From positions 2,170,001-2,234,000 of the forward strand of contig CBDICG010000002.1 in assembly GCA_965277275.1 (NCBI GenBank): DNA of 64,000 bases. Reading direction: 5' to 3'. A model generated the notes under the pieces. That model saw nothing but the letters and a program-made list of their open reading frames with translations, was not told the DNA's origin and made no database searches. This DNA comes from HLUCCA09 sp965277275. Its GTDB lineage: Bacteria; Pseudomonadota; Alphaproteobacteria; Rhodobacterales; Rhodobacteraceae. Position numbers and translations under genes: made by a program. This document shows positions 1 to 7,673 of the stretch, piece by piece. How positions within the stretch are numbered: the first letter of the stretch is position 1; every line of letters starts with the position of its first letter.

Positions 1-376
1 CGATGTCCTCCAGGATGTCGAGAGTCGCGGTCATTGCGAAGGTATCGTCCACCCGCAAGGTGGCATCGCCCTCCTTGTACTCGCCCGAATGCAACACGAA
101 CCCCCGACCGTGCTCGACCGGCCCGCCCATGTGCACCGGCACGGAGGCGACAGCCTCCGTTGGCGAGATCTCCAGTTGGGACAGCAGCTCCGAGAAGCTC
201 AGATCCGTCACGACGTTGTTCACAACGAGGCCCATCGCGCCTTCGGAGGAGTGGGCACACAGGAAGATCACCGACCTGTCAAACCTCGGATCGGCCATGC
301 CGGGCATGGCGATCAGCATCTGGCCCGTGAGGTCGATCTCAGGTGGATCGGGGCTGTCCTGCGTGCGCGGTGTCAT
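1..376 (-). CDS. yqgE: YqgE/AlgH family protein (UPF0301), partial
   Basis: The reverse strand reads from an ATG at 376 to the window edge without a stop, giving the first 125 residues of a protein normally about 185 residues long. The segments GQMLIAMPGM, SVIFLCAHSSEGAMGLVVN and MGGPVEHGRGFVLHS are the hallmark blocks of the YqgE/AlgH family, with the MPxMxDxxF start and the GPV..GRGFVLH motif. The family is cytoplasmic and its molecular function is poorly defined; it has been linked to alginate regulation in Pseudomonas. It is transcribed divergently from the DsbD-like gene at 746. The C-terminus lies outside the window, so the gene's integrity cannot be judged. Confidence 0.9.
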   Translation of the reverse strand, partial: MTPRTQDSPDPPEIDLTGQMLIAMPGMADPRFDRSVIFLCAHSSEGAMGLVVNNVVTDLSFSELLSQLEISPTEAVASVPVHMGGPVEHGRGFVLHSGEYKEGDATLRVDDTFAMTATLDILEDI

Positions 377-745
377 GGGCAGAGGATGGGGTTCTCGCGC
401 CGCAAGAACAAGCCCCTGTGCCCGGCCCCGCGCCCTGATGCCCCGGGACGAACGAGATCCAACGCTGCGAATCGTTTCACTGACAGCAACGATCCCCCGC
501 GCCTGCCTGTTCGGCTCCGTATGGTAGGCGCCGGTGCATCGACGCGGGCCCGTGACCGGTGCAGACCGCTACGATTGGAACCACGCTGGAAGGGCAGGCG
601 CAACATGCGACCCTTCCAAAGCCAAAGCCAAAGCCAAAGCCAAAGCCAAAGCCAAAGCCACAACCGAAACCCGCCTCGCGAAGATCCACGGCAATGTGAG
701 CGCGCGGGCGTTTCATTTCCCAACAGCCTAGCGTAGCCAACTCGT
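377..745. other. Divergent intergenic region holding a hexanucleotide repeat
   Basis: These 369 bases separate yqgE (reverse) from the DsbD-like gene (forward). Apart from the CCAAAG tandem array at 616-660 no RNA or gene is recognised. Open frames crossing it encode repetitive dipeptides (AK, QS, FG or LW) that come directly from the repeat and are not credible proteins. Promoters for both flanking genes must lie here, but no convincing -35/-10 pair was picked out by eye. Confidence 0.6.
616..660. repeat. Perfect tandem repeat, 7 copies of CCAAAG plus CCA
   Basis: Seven exact, uninterrupted copies of the 6-base unit run from 616 to 657, followed by a partial CCA. The unit is much less GC-rich than the surroundings. 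It lies 86 bases upstream of the DsbD-like start codon. Because the unit length is a multiple of three it could not cause frame-shifting phase variation in a coding sequence, but copy-number change would alter promoter or leader spacing. Confidence 0.95.
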
Positions 746-1573
746 ATGCCCCGACACGCGTTCGTCCGCCTTGCCCGTTCCATCCTGCCCCTTGGCCTTG
801 CCGCTGTGCTGGGCTTGGCCCCGCTGCGCGCCGCGGCCGAGCTGCCCGACACCGTTGTCCGTGCAGAGGTCTTGTCCGGCTGGATGACCGAGCGCGGCAC
901 CCGCATGACCGCGCTCCGCCTCATCCTCGCCCCGGGATGGAAGACCTATTGGCGGGCGCCCGGCGACGCCGGCATTCCCCCGCAGTTCGATTGGGGCGGC
1001 TCCGACAATCTCGCGGCGGTGCGCGTGCACTGGCCCGCTCCGGAGGTCTTCTACGACTACGGTATGCGCACAATCGGCTACGCCGACGAGGTCGTCTGGC
1101 CGATCGAGCTGCGCCCGACTTCGGATGGTGCGCCGATTCGCGTCTCCGCGGAGCTCGAGCTTGGCATCTGCGAGACGGTGTGCATCCCCGCGTCACTGCG
1201 CTTCACTGCCGAGCTGGACGGCCCCGGCCGGACGGACCCGCAGATCCGCGCCGCTCTCGCCGCGCGGCCGATGCCGGCCGAGCGTGCCGGGGTCACGCAG
1301 GTGTCCTGCAAGCTCGCGCCGATCTCCGACGGGTTGCGCCTCGATGCCACGATCACCATGCCCTCGACCGGGCGTGGCGAAGTCGCGCTGGTTGAGGCGG
1401 GCGACCCGTCCATCTGGGTCTCGGAGCCACAGGTCGCGCGCCAGGGGGAGACGCTGCGCGTCCGTGCCGATCTCGTGCCAGCGCCCGGAACGCCGCTCGT
1501 GGTGGAGCGGCAGGCCCTGCGCTTTACGGTGATCGGCGCGCGCCGGGCGGTCGATATTCAGGGCTGCCGATAG
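746..1573 (+). CDS. Protein-disulfide reductase DsbD N-terminal domain protein
   Basis: A 275-residue protein with a Sec-type signal peptide (hydrophobic core about residues 11-28, cleavage near RAAAE) followed by one DsbD-alpha-like immunoglobulin-fold domain. Family landmarks are GWKTYWRAPGDAGIPPQFDW and the cysteine pair C142-x3-C146 in LGICETVCIP, the region that carries the redox pair in DsbD N-terminal domains. The membrane and thioredoxin domains of full-length DsbD are absent, so this is a stand-alone periplasmic domain. By family it would pass reducing equivalents to periplasmic substrates such as cytochrome c maturation factors; its partner is not in the window. Confidence 0.85.
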   Translation: MPRHAFVRLARSILPLGLAAVLGLAPLRAAAELPDTVVRAEVLSGWMTERGTRMTALRLILAPGWKTYWRAPGDAGIPPQFDWGGSDNLAAVRVHWPAPEVFYDYGMRTIGYADEVVWPIELRPTSDGAPIRVSAELELGICETVCIPASLRFTAELDGPGRTDPQIRAALAARPMPAERAGVTQVSCKLAPISDGLRLDATITMPSTGRGEVALVEAGDPSIWVSEPQVARQGETLRVRADLVPAPGTPLVVERQALRFTVIGARRAVDIQGCR

Positions 1574-1665
1574 GCGGGCACCACGGGGATGCCGCGCGGT
1601 GGCGATTGCATGCCCGCATCTGAGGCGCCATATGGGCGGAACGCAGGCGGGAAAGGTCCGGACCC

Positions 1666-2628
1666 ATGAAAAGCTATCTGGAGTTTGAGAAACCCCTCGC
1701 CGAGATTGAGGGCAAGGCAGAAGAGCTTCGCGCCATGGCGCGCGCCAACGACGAGATGGACGTCGAATCAGAGGCCGCCGCGCTCGATTCCAAGGCCGCT
1801 GCGCTGCTCATCGACCTCTACTCGAAGCTCACGCCCTGGCGCAAATGCCAGGTCGCACGCCATCCCGGCCGGCCCCATTGCAACGATTACATCGATGCTC
1901 TGCTGACGGAGTACACGCCGCTCGCAGGCGACCGTTGTTTCGCCGATGATCATGCGGTGCTTGGGGGGACGGCGCGGTTTCGCGACCGGCCCGTCATGGT
2001 GATCGGTCACGAAAAGGGCCATGACACCAGCAGCCGGATCGAGCGAAACTTCGGCATGGCGCGCCCGGAAGGCTATCGCAAGGCGATCCGGCTGATGGAT
2101 CTCGCTGACAGGTTCGGGCTGCCGGTGATCACGCTGATCGACACGCCGGGCGCTTATCCCGGCAAGGGGGCCGAGGAGCGGGGCCAATCCGAGGCGATTG
2201 CGCGCTCTACTGCCAAGTGTCTTTCGATCGGGGTGCCGCTGGTCTCCGTGATTATCGGTGAGGGCGGATCGGGCGGTGCGGTTGCCTTTGCCACGGCAAA
2301 CCGCTTGGCGATGCTTGAGCACTCGATCTATTCGGTGATCTCGCCGGAGGGGTGTGCCTCGATCCTGTGGAAGGACGCCGAGAAGATGCGGGAAGCCGCG
2401 GAAGCCCTACGCTTGACCGCGCAAGACCTGCACGAGCTGGGGGTTACGGACCGGATCGTGCCGGAGCCGATCGGCGGCGCCCACCGATACCGCGAGATCG
2501 TGATCGAGCATGTGGGCGATGCGATTGCCGCGATGCTGGGTGAGCTGGACGGCATGGAAAAAGCGGCGCTGCGCGATCACAGGCGCCAGAAGTACCTGCA
2601 GATGGGCGGACAGGGCCTCGCCGCCTAG
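1666..2628 (+). CDS. accA: Acetyl-CoA carboxylase carboxyltransferase subunit alpha
   Basis: A 320-residue protein matching AccA along its full length (family about 317-320). It shows the N-terminal helical segment (YLEFEKPLAEIEGK), the GHEKGHDTSSRIERNFGMA block, TLIDTPGAYPGKGAEERGQ and the oxyanion-hole region IGEGGSGGAVAF, followed by SPEGCASILWKD. With AccD it transfers the carboxyl group from biotin on AccB to acetyl-CoA to make malonyl-CoA, the committed step of fatty acid synthesis, in the cytoplasm. The ATG at 1666 follows an AAAGG ribosome-binding site. An IS110-type element begins within 60 bases of the stop, so downstream genes of an original operon may have been separated. Confidence 0.97.
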   Translation: MKSYLEFEKPLAEIEGKAEELRAMARANDEMDVESEAAALDSKAAALLIDLYSKLTPWRKCQVARHPGRPHCNDYIDALLTEYTPLAGDRCFADDHAVLGGTARFRDRPVMVIGHEKGHDTSSRIERNFGMARPEGYRKAIRLMDLADRFGLPVITLIDTPGAYPGKGAEERGQSEAIARSTAKCLSIGVPLVSVIIGEGGSGGAVAFATANRLAMLEHSIYSVISPEGCASILWKDAEKMREAAEALRLTAQDLHELGVTDRIVPEPIGGAHRYREIVIEHVGDAIAAMLGELDGMEKAALRDHRRQKYLQMGGQGLAA

Positions 2629-2697
2629 GGTCCCGCGCGGGCTTGGGCTGGTGCGCTCGGACGGGCTGCGCGTTGCTGTCGCAAGGACGACATGGTG

Positions 2698-2707
2698 TGA
2701 TTGCGGC
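2698..2707. repeat. Left subterminal inverted repeat of IS copy 1
   Basis: TGATTGCGGC, nine bases inside the left edge of the shared segment. It pairs perfectly with GCCGCAATCA at 4033-4042. The same pair occurs in copy 2 at 15190-15199 and 16525-16534. Confidence 0.85.
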
Positions 2708-2778
2708 GGCCGCTCTCCGGTGGCGAACGAGGTCCGGTATGCTGGCCTCATGGATATCAGCCGTGAGGAGAACGACCT

Positions 2779-3819
2779 ATGGAACATTATGCCGGTTTGG
2801 ATGTGTCACTCAAAGAGATTTCGGTCTGCGTAGTGGACGGGGATGGCACGACCGTCGCGCGCGGGGCTTGCCCTGCCGATCCCGAGGGTGTGGCGGGCTG
2901 GTTGCGCGTGCGGTCTCTGACACCGCGCCGGATCGTGCATGAAAGTGGAATGCTCTCGATCTGGCTGCAACGCGGACTCGCGGGGCTTGGTCTTCCAGCC
3001 ACCTGCATCGATGCGCGCAAAGCGCACAAGGCCTTGTCGGCGCGGCTCAACAAGTCCGACGCCGCTGATGCTGAAGGACTGGCGCAACTTGCACGCACAG
3101 GCTGGTTCACGCCGGTTCACATCCGCAGCGAAGACGCGGATCGCCTGCGCAGCCTCGTGGGTGCGCGAGAACGGCTGATCCGTTTGCGCAGGGATCTGGA
3201 GGGGCACGTTCGAGGGGTCCTGAAGACCTTCGGTATTCGCATGACCGGAATTGGTCAGGGCCGCCAACGTCAAGGGTTCCGCGATCAACTGGCGGCGGCG
3301 GGCGAAACTGACCCGGTGTTGCACGTCATTGCCGATGGCTTCATCGCCACCCATGCAACGCTTTGCCAGGCCGCGGATGAGCTCGACAAGGCGGTGAAGA
3401 GAAAAGCCAAAGCTCATCCGGTGGCACGCCGTCTGATGACGATCCCCGGTGTTGGCCCGGTCAACGCGCTCAGCTTCATCGCGCTGGTCGATGATCCGAG
3501 CCGGTTCAGCCGGACGTCGGATATTGGCGCTTTTCTGGGGCTCACGCCAAAGCGGCACCAATCCGGTGAGGTGGACTGGTCCGGGCGCGTTTCAAAATGC
3601 GGGGATGGCGCGATGCGAGGCCTGTTGTTCGAGGCGGCGTCTTGCCTGCTCCGCCAAGTGAAACGGTTCTCGGCCCTGAAAAGCTGGGCGGTGCGCCTGG
3701 CCGGGCGGCGCGGGTTCCGGAAGGCAGCCGTCGCCACCGCGCGCAAGATCGCCGTCCTGATGCTGACGCTCTGGAAAAACGAAACCGACTATCAATGGAC
3801 CAAGGAGGCCACTGCCTGA
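2779..3819 (+). CDS. IS110 family transposase, copy 1
   Basis: A 346-residue DEDD-type transposase. The N-terminal RuvC-like domain has D8 in AGLDVS, E55 in IVHESGM and D94/D97 in NKSDAADA, fitting the DEDD catalytic set. The C-terminal Transposase_20 domain has a helix-hairpin-helix-like segment (MTIPGVGPVNALSF) and the QSGEVDWSGRVSKCGDGAMR block with the candidate catalytic Ser262. The reading frame is complete and identical in copy 2, so the element is probably recently active. Recombinases of this family use an element-encoded guide RNA to choose target and donor sites. Confidence 0.95.
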   Translation: MEHYAGLDVSLKEISVCVVDGDGTTVARGACPADPEGVAGWLRVRSLTPRRIVHESGMLSIWLQRGLAGLGLPATCIDARKAHKALSARLNKSDAADAEGLAQLARTGWFTPVHIRSEDADRLRSLVGARERLIRLRRDLEGHVRGVLKTFGIRMTGIGQGRQRQGFRDQLAAAGETDPVLHVIADGFIATHATLCQAADELDKAVKRKAKAHPVARRLMTIPGVGPVNALSFIALVDDPSRFSRTSDIGAFLGLTPKRHQSGEVDWSGRVSKCGDGAMRGLLFEAASCLLRQVKRFSALKSWAVRLAGRRGFRKAAVATARKIAVLMLTLWKNETDYQWTKEATA

Positions 3820-4042
3820 TCTGAGTTTCCGCCGCTGGATAGGCGGGAAGCGAAGTCCCGACGGGACGGAGGTAGATCGATCTCGTAAAAACGGTTGGGA
3901 CGCGGCACTTGCTGATGAACCCGCAAACGACATTGGAGACGACCCACCACCGAACACCATCATGAGGCGCACCGCGCGACCTCGTAGAGAACCATGACCC
4001 CGGACGGACAGATCGCAATCCCGCTTGACACAGCCGCAATCA
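3820..4042 (+). ncRNA. Candidate bridge/seeker RNA region of IS copy 1
   Basis: The stretch between the transposase stop and the right subterminal repeat has no ORF of note but contains consecutive hairpins. TTCC.GCC pairs with GGCGGGAA (3827-3849), GTCCC pairs with GGGAC around a 3-base loop (3855-3867), and AGATCGATCT (3874-3883) is a perfect palindrome. In IS1111-type elements the guide RNA is encoded at this right-hand end (established for the family). That this stretch is the RNA here is an inference from position and folding potential; its exact ends are unknown. Confidence 0.5.
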
Positions 4043-4052
4043 GAGAACCGTT

Positions 4053-4380
4053 CTTGGCAATGGTTTCAGAGTCCTGCACAACTTATAGTTGAAGACCTGC
4101 ATCTGCAGCGAAGGTCGGCTCTGAGCCTTATGCGGCCGGATCGAAATCGCGGCCTTCGCACGCGCAGCGAAACGATCACCCTATCAGACCGTCGGGGCAC
4201 GCCGCGGCGCAGCCGCGAATGCTGCCGTTCGCTGTGAGCGCAGCAAGGTTCAGAAAGCCGGTACCCCGGTCGTTTAGAAAGCTGAACCTGCGCCTCTTGC
4301 CGTGTCCGTTGGCAGACTGGTCTTGCTAATGGTGCGATATCGTAGTATATAATACTATATTGCTGCTATTGGAGCCTACT
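4053..4380. other. Intergenic region upstream of the nitroreductase
   Basis: These 328 bases contain no recognisable gene or RNA. The last 40 bases are unusually AT-rich for this genome and hold the palindrome at 4343-4357, so the nitroreductase promoter is probably there. The rest may be a remnant of what stood next to accA before the insertion. Confidence 0.5.
4343..4357. promoter_or_regulatory. Candidate MarR operator, TAGTAT-ATA-ATACTA
   Basis: A perfect 6-base inverted repeat with a 3-base spacer, 23 bases before the nitroreductase start codon, in an AT-rich island. MarR-family dimers bind AT-rich palindromes of this size, and a MarR gene is the second gene of the same transcription unit, so autoregulation is the simple reading. 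No binding evidence is available from sequence alone. Confidence 0.55.
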
Positions 4381-5520
4381 ATGACCCTTTCCCGCCGCAA
4401 GACGCTCGCACTCATCGGAGGCGGCACGATCGTCGCCGCAACCGCTGCCCTCGGCTACGACATCACTCGCCTGCCAACGACCGCGCACCTGCCGTGGGAG
4501 CGCGCCGGCAACTATGAAGACCCGCGGATGCGGGCCCTGAGCTGGGCGATCCTTGCCCCCAACCCGCACAATCGGCAGCCTTGGATGGTGGACCTTTCAG
4601 GGCCGGATACGGTGACGCTCCACGTCGACCCGACCCGACTTCTGCCCCACACGGATCCATTCAGCCGCCAGATCACGATTGGCCTTGGCTGTTTCCTCGA
4701 GGTCCTGCGGATCGCGGCGCTGCAAGACGGGCTGGCGGTCGATACCAAACTCTTTCCAGAAGGCTCCGATCCTGACGCTCTCGATAGGCGTCCGGTTGCC
4801 GTCTGCAGGTTCCGTCCGAGCGACACCGGGCCCGACCCGCTCTTTGCGCAAGTTCCGCACCGACGCTCTCTCAAGGAGCCATTCGATACGACCCGCCCGC
4901 TGCAAGCAGCGGAACTGCAGATCCTCGAGGCGGCTGCGACCCAAGGCACAATGGTCGGAACGACCATCTCGGAGGCCGATATCACGGAACTGCGCGCATT
5001 GAGCCGTGAGGCGCTTCGGATCGAGATCGAAACTCCCCGCACCTACCAGGAGAGCGTTGATCTGTTCCGCATCGGGCGACGAGAAGTCGATACCAACCCG
5101 GACGGCATCGACTTCACGGGGCCTGTATTCGAAGGTCTGGCACGCGTTGGACTTTTCACGAGGGATATCGCGTTGGATACCGGCTCGACCGCCTATCAAC
5201 AGGGCCTCGCCGCCGTTTACGCCAACACGGACACCGCCATGGGCTATGTCTGGCAGGTGACCGAGGGCAACACCCGCAAGGACCAGATTTCCGCGGGACG
5301 TGACTGGGTACGGATCAATCTCGCCGCCACCGCGCTTGGGATCGGGACGCAACCGCTGAGCCAGGCGCTTCAGGAGTACCCGGAAATGGACGCGCTTCAC
5401 CGTGACATCCATCGAAGGCTGGCGCCCAACGGCGGGACCGTGCAAATGTGGGCACGCCTTGGCTACGGACCTGATGTCGGACCCGCACCCCGATGGCCGC
5501 TGGAGGAAAAGATTGCCTGA
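4381..5520 (+). CDS. Nitroreductase-like FMN oxidoreductase with Tat-like signal
   Basis: A 379-residue protein beginning MTLSRRKTLALIGGG, with a twin-arginine-like SRRKT motif and hydrophobic stretch, suggesting export or membrane anchoring. The body resembles the long nitroreductase branch of about 350-residue proteins (Acg-like), with the N-terminal half-site LAPNPHNRQPW that contacts the FMN phosphate and the C-terminal block WVRINLAATALGIGTQPLSQ. The ATG at 4381 is preferred over an in-frame TTG at 4360 because GGAG lies six bases upstream of it. It overlaps the downstream MarR gene by 47 bases, so the two are likely co-transcribed. The substrate is unknown. Confidence 0.78.
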   Translation: MTLSRRKTLALIGGGTIVAATAALGYDITRLPTTAHLPWERAGNYEDPRMRALSWAILAPNPHNRQPWMVDLSGPDTVTLHVDPTRLLPHTDPFSRQITIGLGCFLEVLRIAALQDGLAVDTKLFPEGSDPDALDRRPVAVCRFRPSDTGPDPLFAQVPHRRSLKEPFDTTRPLQAAELQILEAAATQGTMVGTTISEADITELRALSREALRIEIETPRTYQESVDLFRIGRREVDTNPDGIDFTGPVFEGLARVGLFTRDIALDTGSTAYQQGLAAVYANTDTAMGYVWQVTEGNTRKDQISAGRDWVRINLAATALGIGTQPLSQALQEYPEMDALHRDIHRRLAPNGGTVQMWARLGYGPDVGPAPRWPLEEKIA

Positions 5521-6025
5521 TCGCCACGACCCGCGCCTCTATTTCGAGTTCTTCAACGAGATCGGTATCATTGAGCAGTTGAGCCGCACCTTGTTCGAGA
5601 GCCGCCTGCCACGCGGCGTTCTCGTTTCGCACTTCTCGATCCTCAACCACCTGATCCGTGTCGCAGACGGGCGCACTCCGCTGGAACTGGCGCGCGCTCT
5701 TCAGGTGCCGAAGACCACGATGAGCCATTCACTGGGGCTCCTGACCAAACGGGGCTGGGTGGAAATGCGGCCGAACCCTTCTGACGCGCGATCGAAGTGC
5801 GTGTGGATCACCCAGTCCGGACGCGAGTTCCGGGAGGAAGCGATAGATCTCCTGATCCCTGACATGGAGGATCTTGCCCGGTTCATCCCGGCCGACCGGA
5901 TCGTGTCGCTTCTTCCCGGACTGCGCGAAATTCGCGAGGTACTGGACGCCGCTCGGGCGGAACCGGACCTTCGCGCTCAGGAGGCTGCGGATATCGCGGC
6001 GGCACGCGCCGGCGCTACTGCCTAA
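5474..6025 (+). CDS. MarR family transcriptional regulator
   Basis: A 183-residue winged-helix protein. The N-terminal dimerisation helix (LYFEFFNEIGIIEQLSRTLFESRLP) is followed by the helix-turn-helix TPLELARALQVPKTTMSHSLGLLTKRGWVE and a wing with the family-typical basic turn (RPNPSDARSKCVWIT). The ATG at 5474 is chosen because family similarity begins just after it; longer starts lie deep inside the nitroreductase gene. It probably represses its own operon through the palindrome at 4343-4357 and responds to a small aromatic or oxidant ligand. That role is inferred from family and position. Confidence 0.85.
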   Translation: MSDPHPDGRWRKRLPDRHDPRLYFEFFNEIGIIEQLSRTLFESRLPRGVLVSHFSILNHLIRVADGRTPLELARALQVPKTTMSHSLGLLTKRGWVEMRPNPSDARSKCVWITQSGREFREEAIDLLIPDMEDLARFIPADRIVSLLPGLREIREVLDAARAEPDLRAQEAADIAAARAGATA

Positions 6026-6054
6026 AAGGCCGATTCAGGACTGTCTGATGGACG

Positions 6055-6630
6055 TCATTGCCTTGCCAGCAGTGGGATTGCACGCCTGATATGAGCGAAG
6101 AGAAGCCATGCTTCAGCGCTGGTGATAGCTTTCTCCCAATCCTTCGCCATTCGACGACAACGGCCAAGCGAGCGTGCGTTCGACGACCTAGCGACGCGGG
6201 TTGCCCCAGAAGCATTGGGCAAGATAGGCGCGTTGGACGATCTGCAACGTCCATCGGCCAAACTCCTCTATCGCCGCTTGCAGCCTATGTCCGGCATAGC
6301 CGTCAGCAGCGAAGAGATGCGGTTTATCTCGTCGCGCAGGCCGTTGCTGCACCAGCCGTAGAAATAGCCTCGCACCGTCGGCACCGGCGGAAAATCATTC
6401 GTAAGCATGCGCTAACGGCATCCTGTCGTCGCGATGTAGAGGATCGCCTCGAACACGACGCGCAGGTCGCTTGTTCGAGGTCGGTCGATCCGGCCACCAC
6501 CCGGCAGGAGCGGCGCGATCAACGCCTGTTCTGCAACGCTCGGGTCGCTGGCGTATTTATGCCCACTCCGCTCACATCGGTGGCAGGTGAATTCGGTCCA
6601 CGAGATCGTGCCCTCGGTTCGGCCCTGCAA
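6055..6630 (-). pseudogene. Decayed IS5 family transposase
   Basis: Reverse-strand fragments in different frames match consecutive parts of an IS5-type transposase. The N-terminal piece is DPSVAEQALIAPLLP with RPRTSDLRVVFEAILYIATTGC. The piece FPPVPTVRGYFYGW comes next, and then the C-terminal piece reads FAADGYAGHRLQAAIEEFGRWTLQI and MAKDWEKAITSAEAWLL. The stretch carrying the central catalytic residues is missing between the second and third pieces, and stops and frameshifts separate the rest. The element is dead. No clear terminal inverted repeats were found. Confidence 0.8.
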
Positions 6631-6639
6631 CCAAACGTT

Positions 6640-7030
6640 TCACAACCTTCTGAATTCACCCAATCAGTTCTGGATCAGCTTCTGAATGAACGTTTGAGTT
6701 CAGGGTGCTCGCTGAGCGCGTTGCCGCAGTCACTTCACCGAGTACAAACGGTTGTCTGGGGCGCTCATCGGTGTACGTCGGTACGACGACTTCTGATGCA
6801 GACGAATACCGACAGCGGACGTTCGCTCAATGTGGATGCCCGATCGAAGACAAGGGAACGGGCTGCCTCGCAGCCGTTCGATCCTCGGACGCGGACTTTC
6901 GAGGGCCTCTGCCGGGACGATAGCCCAGAGCCCCAAACGGCCAAGAGGCCCTGCACACCGAAAGATCGCTTTGCGGCCGGCAGTGAGCTTGTCGCAATGC
7001 GACCCAGGCCTCACGAAAGCTCCCAATGGC
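6640..7030. other. Non-coding stretch between IS5 remnant and racemase gene
   Basis: No recognisable gene, RNA or repeat was found. Open frames on both strands are short or overlap the IS5 remnant and show no familiar domain. It may hold further decayed mobile-element sequence. Confidence 0.4.
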
Positions 7031-7669
7031 CTATTCCAGAATTGCGAGGCTCAATCGCGCAGCAGCTGTCACGCCGTCTATCACGCTCATTTCCAGGTGC
7101 GCCTCCATGGCGTCCTTGATCGAGACAGCGCCCGAGCATCCTAGGATCAGATTTCGCGTTTCAACTGGCAGAGTACTGACTGAAGCGAGAAAGCCCTCCA
7201 GTGCTGTTTGTGGATCGTCTTCCAGGGTCAAAACCGGGACATTGGCCGCCACGACGACTTCTATCAGGGCCGAATGCCCCTGAGACGCAATGTTGGCCTT
7301 TATCACCGGAATGGCGGCTTGGACTGTGGTTACAACCGCCGTCGGACCGGACAGCAACGAAGCGTAGGTATAGCTCGCCTGACCGATCCCGATAACGGGG
7401 CAAGCAGCCAGTTCTCGAGCCTCGGCCAGACCCGTGTCGTCAAAGCAGGCGATGATGATGACGCCCGCGCCGCTATCTGATGCTTGCTTGACAAGCTTCA
7501 GTAGCGGCCGCACGGCCGCTGCGCCGTCTTCAGGGCCTTCGATCGAGGCCGGACCCGCTTGCGATGTCCATCCCTCGAACTGAAGGCCGGGCGCGGCGCG
7601 TTTCGCAGCAGCCAGCGCACTTTGCGTCATCGCATGCGTGCTGTTCGGGTTGATCAGAACAACGGTCAC
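7031..7669 (-). CDS. Aspartate/glutamate (hydantoin) racemase family protein
   Basis: A 212-residue protein beginning TVVLINPNSTHAMT, the signature of the Asp/Glu/hydantoin racemase family (NPNST). It carries the two expected cysteine sites, ACFDDTGLAEARE near residue 80 and LGCSGAVSI near residue 175. The likely reaction is cofactor-independent racemisation of a hydantoin or amino acid in the cytoplasm. The GTG at 7669 is chosen because it begins the conserved sequence four bases after the permease stop; longer starts lie inside the permease gene. It is the last gene of the ABC transporter operon, which suggests that the imported compound or its product is racemised. Confidence 0.8.
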   Translation of the reverse strand: MTVVLINPNSTHAMTQSALAAAKRAAPGLQFEGWTSQAGPASIEGPEDGAAAVRPLLKLVKQASDSGAGVIIIACFDDTGLAEARELAACPVIGIGQASYTYASLLSGPTAVVTTVQAAIPVIKANIASQGHSALIEVVVAANVPVLTLEDDPQTALEGFLASVSTLPVETRNLILGCSGAVSIKDAMEAHLEMSVIDGVTAAARLSLAILE

Positions 7670-7673
7670 GAAG

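Larger units (their letters stand above)
2689..4052 (+). mobile_element. IS110/IS1111-type insertion sequence, copy 1
   Basis: These 1364 bases recur at 15181-16544 in the same orientation; sequence similarity stops at both edges. The element carries one transposase gene, a short 5' non-coding end (90 bases) and a long 3' non-coding end (233 bases). A 10-base subterminal inverted repeat, TGATTGCGGC, lies at 2698-2707 and its complement at 4033-4042. Subterminal repeats and a long right non-coding end are typical of the IS1111 branch of the IS110 family. The true element ends lie within a few bases of the shared segment. No flanking target duplication is visible, as is usual for this family. 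Confidence 0.92.

Noticed and set aside
616..660. CRISPR-like array
   Set aside because: The unit is 6 bases with no spacers; it is a simple tandem repeat.
534..731. 65-residue frame with an Ala-Lys repeat
   Set aside because: The repeat is simply the translation of the CCAAAG array; similar dipeptide runs appear in every frame, and no family or convincing ribosome-binding site supports it.
4053..4380. Small gene in the region after IS copy 1 (forward frame 4025-4237)
   Set aside because: The frame starts inside the IS and has no recognisable sequence; the region is better seen as non-coding.
6058..7119. 353-residue forward open frame
   Set aside because: It runs antisense to the decayed IS5 transposase and the 3' part of the racemase gene, has no domain, and its composition fits a shadow frame.
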